The notes under the pieces were generated by a model, which worked only from the letters and a program-made list of their open reading frames with translations, ran no database searches and had not been told where the DNA came from. A stretch of DNA of 64,000 nt from Cyathus striatus (taxonomy: Eukaryota; Basidiomycota; Agaricomycetes; Agaricales; Nidulariaceae), in contig JAOVFP010000011.1 in NCBI GenBank assembly GCA_025738555.1, positions 3,410,001 to 3,474,000 on the forward strand, in the 5' to 3' direction. How positions within the stretch are numbered: the stretch's first letter is position 1; each line of letters begins with the position of its first letter. Made by a program: the position numbers and the translations under genes. Positions 35,311 to 47,257 of this stretch are shown here, in pieces.

Positions 35311-37081
35311 TATCAATCTCTCTCATGAGTCTCATCCTCAATCTACCTGGACATACACTACTCTTCCCTCATCTCATCTCCATTGATATATCCTAGAAAA
35401 AACCATTCCAGAACCTACACATGTGTCTCCTGGAAGTCTTCACGGTAACTGCTCACCTCAACATTCAGACCACATTGTAAAAGGTATGTTTGGAATTGTG
35501 CTGTCCACAACTTTTCATTCAACTGATACATTAATAGGTGACTTCCAGAAGGGATACCAGGGGATACCCCACAAGGAAAGAGAGAATTGAAAGAGTTAAA
35601 GATACAAGGGAATGGAAGCACTGCGGTGGAAGGACAGAGTGTGCTATCTTTGAGTAGAAAGGAGCATGCTCAGGAGGAATAGTATGTTCCATTCACTGCT
35701 TTCAATTGCTTTGGCTGATATCAAGGGGGTGTTTACAGCCAATGCTAGATTGTTCTGAGTCTATAACCTCGCTGATTCTACTGCGTTACACAATAGGCAT
35801 AGTCGAAAGTGTTATCTGATCAGGGGTAACATATGCTGATGACCAGTACCTGCCCTCCTTTTGGAAGATTCATCAAGAGGTTGAGATAGTCTTGCCCCTC
35901 CAGTTGAACAAATAGCTTCGTGCACCCCACTCCTCTAAACACAAAACAGGTCAGTCTCTCAATCTCTTCATCCCACTGTCTTCTAATACTTCATGGCTAT
36001 ATGTTGTCAGTTATTCTCTCATCTCTGCCATACCATGCCTCTGCTGGCATGTGGTCCACAGTAACAATGCTACGTGAAGCTGTTGTCAACTTCATGCCAG
36101 ATCTCTACATTTCCCATAGCTGTATGGAGGAGGATGCATGATATGAGGCGGATGTAAGGGTGAGGGAGAAGGCAGCGAAAGGCGATAAGGGTTAAGGTGG
36201 GCATATCGGATGAGGCAAACATGGGATATGAAAAGGGCATAGGAGTGAGGAAAATGCCGAGACAATGCGAATGTGACTGCTATCCTAGCAGCTGTCCATC
36301 GCCTGCTGCATTGTGTCTGCCATTCTGCCATCCTCCCTCTTGTTACTCAGTGGTATATTGTCGGTTGGCATATTACTACTCCCACTCAATGAGAAACCTC
36401 AGCACGTTTCTGCAGGGGACTAAACTGCAGGATCTCATACTATGATGACACTGCTCAAATGCACTATCTACCCTTCGCAAAATCTCAGCCATGCCTTGGA
36501 GCCATGATCCTTTGCCTTCCACTACCCATTCATTGCCTGCTGGTATCATTGGCCATTACAAGCGTACCCTGTATTCGCAACACTGCTACCCCACACAGTG
36601 CTTCTTCTCCACAGTGCTTCTCTATGATGGATACCACCCTGTGCCAAACCTCACTCCTTCCTTGTTGCTAGATGGAGATCTAGAGATCGAGAGGGATGAG
36701 TCATTACTGTTTTACGACAGGATGACATACAGGGGAAGGTTGGATATGAGGAGAACATAGGAGTTTAGTATGAAGTGTGGGATGAATGGAATATGGGCAC
36801 TGAGGGAGGTGTGTAGGACGAGGATATCTAACTTGGTAAGGGGCTGACAGGTGATCAGGAAGGTGATGGGATGTGCGGAGTGTGGGGGATGTGAGTGAAG
36901 AGAGGGTTGTGTAGGTGAATTGGAAACAGTTATAGGAGGAATCTCGGAGAATGGGGTACCAGCCCAGGTGGGATCAGGCAGTCGCAGACTATCGACTTTC
37001 ACTCCTTTGCTAGGCAGAACTTGAGGTATCACCTTCAAATGGAGGGATGATGAACACACAGCAAAATGGGTGCCTGTACAT

Positions 37082-38889
37082 CACCAGTGGCTTTCATTCT
37101 GATCAATCCCTGTCACTAACTAGTGGGGGTGTGCACTATATGGTCAGTGAGAGGTCATTGATTTCATTTTAGGTCTGAGTGCAATCAATGGTTAGTATGA
37201 AATCAATAGTTAGTATGGAATCAATAGTAACTAGAAATCATTGTAATATAAATCAATTAGAAATGAAATCAATGGAGATCAGTCCGAAATCAATCAATTT
37301 GCAAAATCATTAAAATTAAAAATCAATCAGAATGAAATCAATGCAGAAATTAATTCAAATCCTTCGGTCCCTCACTACAGCTCAACATACAAGTAGGGTA
37401 GTTAACCATGTAGTAATAACCACTGTACTATAGTACCTTTTCTAGTTAATCTGCACAAATATACTTGATACATAGGTAGAAATCATTTGTACCTGAAAAA
37501 TCAATCAATGTAAGGTGAAATCAATCAATGTAGGGTGAAATCAATGCTATGGACTTAGTAGAATTACACTTTATAGGTGGAATCAATCAATTTAAAGTGA
37601 AATCAATGGGTAGAAATCATTTGTACCTGGAAAATCAATCAATGGTGAAATCAATCAATGTAGAGCGAAATCAATGCTATGGACTTAGTAGAACTACACT
37701 CTATAGGTGGAATCAATCAATTTAAAGTGAAATCAATGGGTAGAAATCATTTGTACCTGGAAAATCAATCAATGTAGGGTGAAATCAATGCTATGAACTT
37801 AGCAGAATTACCTTCTATATGTGGAATCATTAAGAAATCAATGAGAATAGATGATAAAATCATTGTGAAATCAGTGCTATATATTTAGTGAGTGCATATG
37901 TCAGTGATTAGTCATCATTCTTTTATTTTTATCATTATTATATCTGCTCTATTACAATTACAAAGTACCTAAGTACTTGTATGTTACATGTTACAGTCAA
38001 TTCATTGAAAGAAAATACTGTGGGAATTATTCTCATAGTGTCTCAACGATGTCCATTAACATTATCTAGATGTATGCAAGATGGATGAGAAAATTATAAC
38101 ACATTTTAAGCAAATGTTTGTTTATTTATCCAATAGACTTGAATATATATCACATTATAAATGATCCTTTAGTTAACTGGAAAGTATATATGTAATTATT
38201 GCTTTCCCATTGATTCCACATACATAACAGCATTGATTTCACTTTAAATTGATTGATTCCACATATAGAATGTAATTATACTGAGTTCATAGTATTGATT
38301 TCACCCTACATTGATTGATTTCACCTTACATTGATTGATTTTCCAGATACAAATGATTTCTATCATTGATTTCACTTTAAATTGATTGATTCTGCCTATA
38401 GAGTGTAGTTCTACTAAGTCCATAGCATTGATTTCACCCTACATTGATTGATTTCACCTTACATTGATTGATTTTTCAGGTACAAATGATTTCTACCTAT
38501 GTATCAAGTATATTTGTGCAGATTAACTAGAAAAGGTACTATAGTACAGTGGTTATTACTACATGGTTAACTACCCTACTTGTATGTTGAGCTGTAGTGA
38601 GGGACCGAAGGATTTGAATTAATTTCTGCATTGATTTCATTCTGATTGATTTTTAATTTTAATGATTTTGCAGATTGATTGATTTCGGACTGATCTCCAT
38701 TGATTTCATTTCTAATTGATTTATATTACAATGATTTCTAGTTACTATTGATTCCATACTAACTATTGATTTCATACTAACCATTGATTGCACTCAGACC
38801 TAAAATGAAATCAATGACCTCTCACTGACCATCTAGTGTGTGCCCCCACTAGTTAGTGACAGGGATTGATCAAATTGATAGCCATGACT
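37082..38889. mobile_element. Foldback element, family A copy 2, with perfect 8-bp target duplication
   Basis: Left end CACCAGTGGCTTTCATTCTG, right end TTGATAGCCATGACT. It is flanked on both sides by CTGTACAT (37074-37081 and 38890-38897). TIRs of roughly 750 bp include GTTAGTGACAGGGATTGATC, AATCAATGGTTAGTATG and repeated 120-140-bp subunits (TAGAAATCATTTGTACCTG.., AATCAATCAATGTAGGGTG..) at 37466, 37608 and 37738, mirrored in the right arm. The centre (37900-38200) has no gene. This is the best-defined member of the family. Confidence 0.9.
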
Positions 38890-38899
38890 CTGTACATTG

Positions 38900-39939
38900 T
38901 CCATATCGTGTCTGGGGGGGGGATGTGAGGGGCTCTACCAGCTTACTTGATGTCTCCACTAGCTACTGCCACTCCAAATTCTCTGCTGCCATAATCCTTT
39001 CAATCTTGATACTTGATCTTCCCCGTAACTTTCAGCTCTTCCATTCACATCCTCGATTACCTCTGAACATATTGGTATCAGGGTTAATGGCTTCAGTTTC
39101 TGCTACAGCAGGGCTGGTGATGATGATGGGTTCATAGTGACAACATTCTTCGACTTCTCACTCTACATACTTCCTTGGAACAGGGTATTTTATGCATCAT
39201 GAATGCCTCTTGGGAATGGTCCATAGGTACCTGGTAGATGTAATGCATTAACTTACAATCTACTAGACTATTCTTACCTCTGTCATCTGGGACTTGTGTA
39301 TTTTCTTTAGGCTGGTGTTTTACCTACTGTCACAGCACTACTCGAAGATGTCTTCCACATGTCACGGACTGTCAATCATGTCTGAGGATTGGGAAGAAGG
39401 GGTAGCTTTGATGTTGTGAATGTAGGATGACTGGGAATGGTGGCATAGCTTCACTGTGCGGTACTAATGACATGGAGGATGATGCCATTATGGCTAACCT
39501 ATGTAAAAACAGAATGCTATGTATTTTAACCATAACTTTCTGCTGTCAACATCTTGTTTAGTGTACTTGTCATTTCTATCCTATAGCCTGTATCCATTTC
39601 CATTATATCAGGCTGAAATGAGAACATTAGGGAATCATGCACACTGTAAATTTTGTGTATATTGATGTATGGATCTTAGCATGTTTCAGCAAGTTCTTGA
39701 AGACACTCCAATCACAAAGACTGTCAAATTAAGGAAGATGACATTGCATTATCTTGAGATGTGTACCATCTTGTGCATCTTGATCATCAGAGCCAGTCCA
39801 TTGGGTTATCAGATCAAGGTGGAATATAAAGGTCAACTGACCTATAATGCCCTGCACATTGTACTCTCTTACCCCCTCTATCAAAACATCAACTTTACTG
39901 GCTAAGTATCAATCTTCAAATCATTCACTCCAAATCAAC
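38900..39939. other. Gene-free stretch upstream of the STAND gene
   Basis: Open frames at 38856-39137 and 39669-39905 carry no recognised motif. The latter ends just before the STAND gene and could hold a lost 5' exon, but I see no domain in it. Confidence 0.4.
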
Positions 39940-42780
39940 ATGACATCTGGAGCTTTTGCAAATGCTCATAACTTCAATGTTAATCAACCATAAATGAATG
40001 ACATCAAAGGAGAAATTCAGGTATCTTTATACTAATTTTTACTGCAACTGATGAATCCTACTTCTAAATTGATTATGACTCACAGATCATAAACATATCT
40101 ACAAACCATCCAAGTGCTAATCTGCTTCCTCAACTTCAAAACACCATGGTTTGTACAGCTTCAAACTTTGTGGGACAAGAGATATATCTTGAGAAACTTT
40201 GTGAACACCCCCATACTGGCAATACTGTGGATAACTTGGGAAGAAAAATGTTTCTTCTGCTTGGAATGGGTGGTATTGGAAAGACACAAATCTGTTTAAA
40301 ATTTTGTGATCAAATGGCTGAATTGTATGTATTCCTTGTGATTTTTGTGGTGAATAATGAAATGACTTATTAATTACAGTTTCTCTTATATTTTCTGGAT
40401 TGACACAACATCTGATGATACAATTATACAAAGTCTAAAAGATATTTATACAAAATTTGCAAATTCTGGTACTCAGGCATTTGAGTTCTCAACTGCTATG
40501 GTTTTACAACAGATTTCATCACTTAAACCTGAATGGCTTATGATTTTTGATAATGCAGACAACTCCCCAGAAATGGTTGAAAAGTACTTACCTCCAGGGA
40601 ATGCAGGAAACATCCTTATAACAAGCAGAAATCCTGCACTTAGAAGAATTGCTACTCATGCCAATTCAATGGAGGTGACAGAAATGAATGAAACAACTGC
40701 AATTGAATTGCTTTTAAAAACAAGTGGACTATCACATATATATCAAAAGGAGGCACAACAAATAGTCAGCAACTTATATTGTCTACCATTAGCTATTGAC
40801 ATGGCAGGTGCATATATTACTAGAACACAGTGCAACCTAGAAGGGTTTGTCAAAATATACAATAAGTATAGACCTAAATTATTTAATGATAATAGATATC
40901 AAGGATCATCAAAATACAACAAATCAGTTTATAAGACATGGGAAATTTCCATTCAGCAAATACTGGAAATGAAGAAAAATACAAATAAATTTACAGCAGC
41001 TGCAGCCCAATATGCTATGACTTTACTCAATATATTTGCATATTTGCATCATGAAAACATCTCTCAAATAATGTTTGAAAGAGCTGTAAAAAATTATGTA
41101 AAAAATGTAGAAATGTTTGCAAATGACACTGAATTTACATATCTTCCCAACCTAAATGGTTCAGTTCTAAATATGGATGAGAATGGAGATTGGAATGACT
41201 GGATTTTCAATGAAAGTATTGGATTGCTTCTGTCATTTTCATTGATAAAAAAAACTAAGAGCAAATCAACATACAGCATTCATCCATTGGTACAATCTTG
41301 CTGTGAAGATAGATTATCATTAACAGAAGCAAAAATATGGTTGCTCAACACTGCAGCATTGATTTTAAGCTCAGTTTCTCCTGAGAATACTATTGAAGAA
41401 TACATATATCAAAATTCAATTATGCCTCATGTTCTTCAAAACCAAGAGCAATATAATATGTCTTATTCCATGGTATACTATGAAGATTTATTCAATTTAT
41501 TGGCAAATATATTGAAGAATGTAGGGAAATATGATATTGAAGAAAGATATAGACTAGGAATTTTAAAGCACAATTTAGGAGAAACTGTAACTGTGAAAAA
41601 AGATATATATGGTAGTTTGAATGATTTAGAAATGATACATATGAAAACAAGCTACAGTGGAGATTCTAGGAAGGTGGAGAATATACTATTGATGGTGCAA
41701 TGTCTTGCAGATACATATTGGAATCAAGGGAAATGGACAGATGCAGAGAAGCTACAGATTCAAGTGCTGGAGATGAAAACCAAGATTCTTGGTCAAGAGC
41801 ATCCTGGTTCCCTCACAATCATGGGAAATCTGGCAGTGACATACCACAATCAAGGGAAATGGACAGATGCAGAGAAGCTGCAGATTCAGGTGCTGGAGAT
41901 GAGAACCAGAATTCTTGGTCAAGAGCATCCTGGTACCCTTGTGGCCATGGGAAATCTGGCACTGACATACCAGAATCAAGGGAAATGGACAGATGCAGAG
42001 AAGCTGCAGATTCAAGTGCTGGAGATAAGCACTAGAATTCTTGGTCAAGAGTATCCTGGTACCCTTGTGGCCATGGGAAATCTAGCAATGGCATACTGGA
42101 ATCAAGGGAAATGGGCAGATGCAGAGAAGCTGCAGATTCAGGTGCTGGAGATGAGAACCAGAATTCTTGGTTAAGAGCATCCTGGCACCCTAACAATCAT
42201 GGGAAATCTGGCAATGACATACCAAAATCAAAGGAAATGGACAGATGCAGAGAAGCTGCAGATTCAAGTGCTGGAGATGAGAACCAGAATTCTTGGTCAA
42301 GAACATCCTGATACCCTCACAACCATGGGACATCTGGCAATGACATACCAAAATCAAGGGAAATGGACAGATGCAGAGAAGCTGCAGATTCAGGTGCTTG
42401 AAATGAGAACCAGAATTCTTGGTCAAGAGCATCCTGGTACCCTCACAACCATGGGACATATGGCAATGACATACCAAAATCAAGGGAAATGGACAGATGC
42501 AGAGAAGCTGCAGATTCAAGTGCTGGAGATGAAAACCAGAATTCTTGGTCAAGAGCATCCTGGTACCCTCACAGCCATGGGACATCTGGCAGTGACATAC
42601 CAGAATCAAGGGAAATGGACAGATGCAGAGAAGCTACAAATTCAGGTACTGGAGATGAGAACTAGAATTCTTGGCCAAGAGCATCCTGACACCTTAGCTA
42701 GCATTGAAATGCTTGCAATGACATGCAAGAGAAAAGGAAAATGGAGAAATTTACTAAAGTATTGGACATGTAGATACTGA
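39940..42780 (+). pseudogene. STAND/NLR-like protein: FANAHNF motif + NB-ARC NTPase + eight near-identical TPRs, two in-frame stops
   Basis: Three exons: 39940-40020, 40086-40324 and 40380-42780, with introns GTATCT..CTCACAG and GTATGT..ATTACAG that keep frame. Exon 1 reads SGAFANAHNFNV, a TAA at 39991-39993, then MNDIKGEIQ; exon 2 continues IINIS. NB-ARC features in order: Walker A GMGGIGKTQ, FWIDTTSDDT, Walker B WLMIFDNADN, ILITSRNP, GLPL-like LPLAIDMAGAYI, and an MHD-like IHPLVQSCCEDRL. From about 41695 come eight 42-residue TPRs of kinesin-light-chain type (YQNQGKWTDAEKLQIQVLEM..RTRILGQEHPGTL), then a degenerate ninth. In unit 4 CAA has become TAA (42172-42174), which would cut the product from about 859 to 657 residues if translation starts at 40146. 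Fungal proteins of this class are thought to sense non-self and trigger cell death. CpG is almost absent. It could also be a recently inactivated or truncated allele. Confidence 0.85.
41695..42702 (+). repeat. Eight 126-bp tandem repeats encoding TPRs
   Basis: Each unit carries GGGAAATGGACAGATGCAGA and CTTGGTCAAGAGCATCCTGG. Units are nearly identical in DNA as well as protein, with variation concentrated at a few codons (YWNQ/YHNQ/YQNQ, MGNLA/MGHLA/MGHMA, HPGTL/HPDTL/YPGTL). Such high internal conservation implies recent expansion or homogenisation. Confidence 0.95.
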
Positions 42781-42796
42781 TATTACTTTGTACTAC

Positions 42797-42836
42797 ATTA
42801 ATAAAGAAATGGGATCCACAAGTGGCAAAGTCCACT
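42797..42836 (+). repeat. CpG-poor copy of a dispersed 40-bp motif
   Basis: ATTAATAAAGAAATGGGATC followed by CACAAGTGGCAAAGTCCACTACC. The CpG-rich forms are at 45838-45881 and, inverted, 62984-63020. Next to it, 42840-43490 holds no recognisable feature. Confidence 0.6.
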
Positions 42837-43499
42837 ACCTGTATTTAGTCTTAAGTGACATATGAATAGTTTTAAAGAAATAAAGGACTCCTGACAAGTA
42901 TAAAATGGTAATAATTAAAATAAAGCAGAATAGAATAAATTTCTTCATTTCTCTATATAAATACTGTATCTATGTAGGCATAGATGACTTCCATGAATTT
43001 CATCCAGGTCTGGTATGTCATCTTTTTGGTTCCTCTTTCATCCATTGCAGAATGTCAGGGGTATGCATGTATATGCACACTTTTGGTGTTATGTCTGGCA
43101 CTGGTAAGTTATCTGTAGAAGATTTAAAAGCAAGGTAAAATAAAAGACACACTGATTAGTACTGTGTAAAGATCCAACCAATTACAAGGACATATGGTGT
43201 GGCTGGTTACCACTTTATGTAGGATTCCTTTCCAATGTGTCATTTACAAAACATGTACTCTAAACTTTTGTTTCTTTGAAACTTGAAAATATATTTAACC
43301 CAAGCTTAATTGACAAAAGTGAGAATGATTAGCAGTATAAGAATATAAGACTGAATTAAAATTGAGTAATTGAATTGAATATAGAATATAGCAAGGTTAC
43401 TCTTCCACAACATGAGTATCAAATTCACACACTTTATTGAACTGTGAACCTGCCCATTATATAAGTACAGTTTGAATACATGGCTGCATTTAATGCTCT

Positions 43500-44160
43500 A
43501 CAACCTATTTAGTGTAATTGTCATGACCATCCCCTTAGCCTGACTTGGTAGTGGAGAAGGTGACTATGGAGAAGCAAGGGGTGAGTATAAGATAAGGCAG
43601 AGAACAATAACTCAGGAGTTGGGACTTTTGGCTTCAGCTTATGTGCTGCACCCCTGGGATTCCTGGTCCCAGATTTCAGAGTAAGGGCAAGCCTTTCAGA
43701 GATGACAAGAGACAAGGAAGATGAGAGGTGGAACTCAAGTCAGATAAGAGGGTGAGGACATAGTTCAATATGAAACTAAAGACTAAGTACAAATTGTGTG
43801 CTACTTAAATACTATAGACTCAGAGTAAGTAAAGGCTGCTGGCCAGCAGAGAAATACAGCCAGGTACCAGTCCCTAAGAATGTAGACTTATACTAATTAA
43901 ATTCCCACTACCTTTTAAGTGATACACCTTAAAACTATTTAATGGTTAAATCTCTCTATTTGTCATATAATATTAGAACTTAGTATTAGTAATACACATC
44001 ATGAGTACAAGGATTGGGGTGAGTCCTGAGTTGCCAATCAAAGTGTTCTATTCTGAATACATTACTAAGGGAATAGGACATCTGAGGGCTGGGGTTGAGT
44101 CCTGCATTGCCAGCAGAAATATCTATTGATATATACTAAGGGAAATACAACTAGATGTAT
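43500..44160 (+). repeat. LTR-like dispersed repeat, copy b
   Basis: Shares TTGGCTTCAGCTTATGTGCTG with 19500. Its 3' part GGATTGGGGTGAGTCCTGAG and GTTGCCAATCAAAG is, in inverted form, similar to 22085-22200 (GGCAGCTTGGGACTCACCCC). It probably belongs to a retroelement whose full extent is not visible. Confidence 0.4.
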
Positions 44161-44175
44161 GTTATCTAATTACTG

Positions 44176-45250
44176 AGTCGTGGCTATCATTGTGATTGAT
44201 CGCTGTCGGTAAGCAGTGGGGGTGTGCAATGTTTCACCACCAGGAGCTTGATTGATTGCAATTTGAGTTGGCGCAATCAATGTATTCCTCTAAAATCAAT
44301 TATAAGTATGTAGTTAGAAATCATTGAATATATAATTGGGATCTATCATGTGAAGTACGAAATCGTTGAATATATAGTTGGGATCTATTATCCAAAGTGC
44401 AAAATAATTCAATAAACGGAATCAATACCATAACTGAATCAATAAAAATCAAATCAATAGAAATTGTAATGCAATCATTTCAAATAAATGGTCCCCAATG
44501 ACGATACCCACGTGTAAGTAGGGTTTTTAACCATATGTACTTAACCGGTAGGCTATTCGGTCTTGTATAGGTGACGCGCTTCACTGTATTTAACCTCTAT
44601 TTGACTACTATTACTATGGACTTTGTGAAATGAAGCATGTTCCCTTATGTCTTCATGTACACATTGCCACAGTAGTTCAGTACATGATTAAGCTAAATAC
44701 GAGTTCTAACATTATTTAGTGTTTAAATACAATAATTTATAAATTATCTAGCAGGAAACATGTAGATGAAGGGGAGGGAACATGGAAGTCTTTATTTCAC
44801 AAAGTCCGTAGTAGTAGTAGTCAAATAGAGGTTAAATACAGTGAAGCGCGTCACCTATACAAGACCGAATAGCCTACCGGTTAAGTACATATGGTTAAAA
44901 ACCCTACTTACACGTGGGTATCGTCATTGGGGACCATTTATTTGAAATGATTGCATTACAATTTCTATTGATTTGATTTTTATTGATTCAGTTACGGTAT
45001 TGATTCCGTTTATTGAATTATTTTGCACTTTGGATAATAGATCCCAACTATATATTCAACGATTTCGTACTTCACATGATAGATCCCAATTATATATTCA
45101 ATGATTTCTAACTACATACTTATAATTGATTTTAGAGGAATACATTGATTGCGCCAACTCAAATTGCAATCAATCAAGCTCCCGGTGGTGAAACATTGTG
45201 CACCCCCGCTGCTTACCGACAGCGATCAATTGCAAAGACAGCCACTGGTG
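44176..45250. mobile_element. Foldback element, family A copy 3, with 8-bp target duplication (7/8)
   Basis: Left end AGTCGTGGCTATCATTGTG, right end AAAGACAGCCACTGGTG. It is flanked by AATTACTG (44168-44175) and AATTACTA (45251-45258). TIRs of about 430 bp include GTGTGCAATGTTTCACCACC, TTGATTGCAATTTGAGTTGG and GGTTTTTAACCATATGTAC. It is inverted relative to copy 2 (the CACCAGTGG end is on the right). It keeps more CpG (TCGCTGTCGG, GGTGACGCGC) than copies 1 and 2, so it is probably younger or less methylated. No gene inside. Confidence 0.88.
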
Positions 45251-45837
45251 AATTACTAGAGTTCAAAAGACTATGTACATGCACCCAGTACTTGATTAAA
45301 CCTAAGGGAATGTGTTCCACATGTTCCTGTCACATGATCAAATGTGAGGCATTAGAACCATTATCTCTGAACCAGTTACTGCAGTTACATGTAGCCCAGA
45401 ACACATTATGTTACTTTGTACTTGTACTCTGAGAATATTCCACTGTTTGATCTACCACATGGAATTCCACATATATTGCTGCTCTCACATGGTTTATACA
45501 TCTGAAACTTTGTATGTTGTCATTTATAGTATTCTAAAGTAGTTCTATTCCATATATAGGTAGTGTACAGCTTTATTTGTAAAATGTATATAAGGAGGAC
45601 AGGAATGAGAAGGAAAAGGAAGCAACCCCAGGAGAAATCCTAGGTCTCTTCCACTCTAGGAGTGTAGTACATTGGAATAGAAACAAATCTGAACAGTATC
45701 TGAACCAAGTAATTTTGTATTTGAGAGAGTATTGAATCTATAGTTTACTACCTTGTACTAGTCTACACTTAACTCTGTGTTACCTCTCCCTTGAACCTAC
45801 AGCCTGTGATTTGGGATGATTAGTTGAGCATTATGAA

Positions 45838-45881
45838 ATAAAGAAATAAGGCCGGCAAGCGGCAAGGCCCACTACCCCTTG
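45838..45881 (+). repeat. Dispersed 40-bp motif, CpG-rich copy
   Basis: AAATAAAGAAATAAGGCCGG followed by CAAGCGGCAAGGCCCACTACC. Inverted copy at 62984-63020. The 45260-45837 stretch before it looks like an LTR or retroelement end (TATATAAGGAGGACAGG near 45587, AATAAAG near the motif) but has no defined left boundary. Confidence 0.65.
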
Positions 45882-46134
45882 ATTTACCTTGACTCTCATT
45901 CACCATGACACATTGCAATTGTTGAGTCGCTCAACATTGTCCTCATTGTTGTAGCTCATTAAACATACTGTTACAATTTCTCAATGTTGTATTGTAACTA
46001 TAGTAGTAATTGGGACTGTCATTATTACTTTGCAGTAGAATATTGTAAGAATTGAATGAAGTCGGCCTTATTTGTTATCAAGTCTCAATGAAAGAATCCT
46101 TATACTGTTAAATTGAGCATGTGATGCTGATTCA

Positions 46135-47213
46135 TTGCTACCCCAAATACCGCCCTAACATCCTCTCCGCCTCATCCCATTCATCGCCAACGGCGGATCA
46201 ACTCAACAAATTCAAGTAAGCAACCAATGCGGGTGGGTCGAGCTTTTTGTGAAGAACTTTGAGTGCATCATGCCACATGGTCCGGGGTGATCAGAAGCAG
46301 ATGGGGGTGATATATTGCAGGAGGGGTGGATCTGTGTGTTGTTAGACGGATAGAAATGGAGAGAGGAGAGAGGAAAGAAAAGCAGAGTTGAAGAGAGGGA
46401 CAAAAGAGAGGGAAAGAGGGACAGACGAAATAGGAAATACTTGATCTTTACAACCATGTCCCTCTTCAAATGGTGCTGCACATCAACATGTTTCCATGTG
46501 CTTATATCTATCAGCAACACCACAACCGAGAGGTACCCAATGTGCATGGGCTTGCCATTGAGCAAATTATCTTGTTGGCATCTTCGTGGTGGTGGAATTT
46601 GAGGGTTGTGTGGCCTAGGGAGGTTAGATTTTTATCGTCTTTGTCTGTAATGTCGTTAAGCAAGATATCTCAAAGATAAGACGAGGAAGAACATACCAAA
46701 TAACACTCCTTCACCATCCCCTCCCCAATCCCCTCAAAGAACATCCTCACATCATCCTCCATCACCCCCTAATCCAAATTGGTCACATACAACATCTATG
46801 AAGAAGTCTGTGGCTCAATAACTTCATATAACGACTCTCGATAACATTGGACATTCAGTTCTCGGCGTGCAGATTGAATGGGTTATGTTCGTGCATGAGG
46901 AACGCCGCAGATGATTCCTAGAATGTGGAATACACTACATACCCATATCCATTACAGTGTCCATCAAGTCATTTCTCTGCCAGCATGTATTAGTACAGAA
47001 TAGAAACTATAAAAGACAAGAGACAAACACACCGATTTGAATTGCTTCGATAACACCATATGGCTCAAACAGTGCTTTCAAGTTGTCCTCTGTCGTTTCA
47101 GGGACCAAGGAGCAGATCTGCAATGTTCCCATGGGATATGGGGGCAGGCCTGTGCGACGGTTTATGTGTTTGGGTTTCTGGGGATGAGTCATGACAATGA
47201 GTGGGAAAAACAA
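46135..47213 (-). pseudogene. RRM-type RNA-binding protein pseudogene
   Basis: On the minus strand from 47213: GLPPYPMGTLQICSLVPETT and EDNLKALFEPYGVIEAIQI form the start of an RRM. After an intron comes GYGYVVYSTF, an RNP1-like motif, but with stops following it. A second RRM begins near 46800 (VTNLD, stop, GVMEDDVRMFFEGIGEG) and continues after another intron with GHTTLKFHHHEDANKIICSM. The last part reads MWHDALKVLHKKLDPPALVA, a TGA, and DEWDEAERMLGRYLG. Several stops and a frame change show that it is dead. Sequence-specific RNA-binding protein of the two-RRM class; the subfamily is not determined. It keeps more CpG than its surroundings. Confidence 0.65.
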
Positions 47214-47257
47214 TCAAAGAGCCTTCCAGCTAGCCAATCACACAGCATCCCAAGTCA

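Noticed and set aside
41700..42609. Extra ORFs on both strands within the TPR region
   Set aside because: Shadows of the 126-bp repeat, whose length is a multiple of three and keeps other frames open too.
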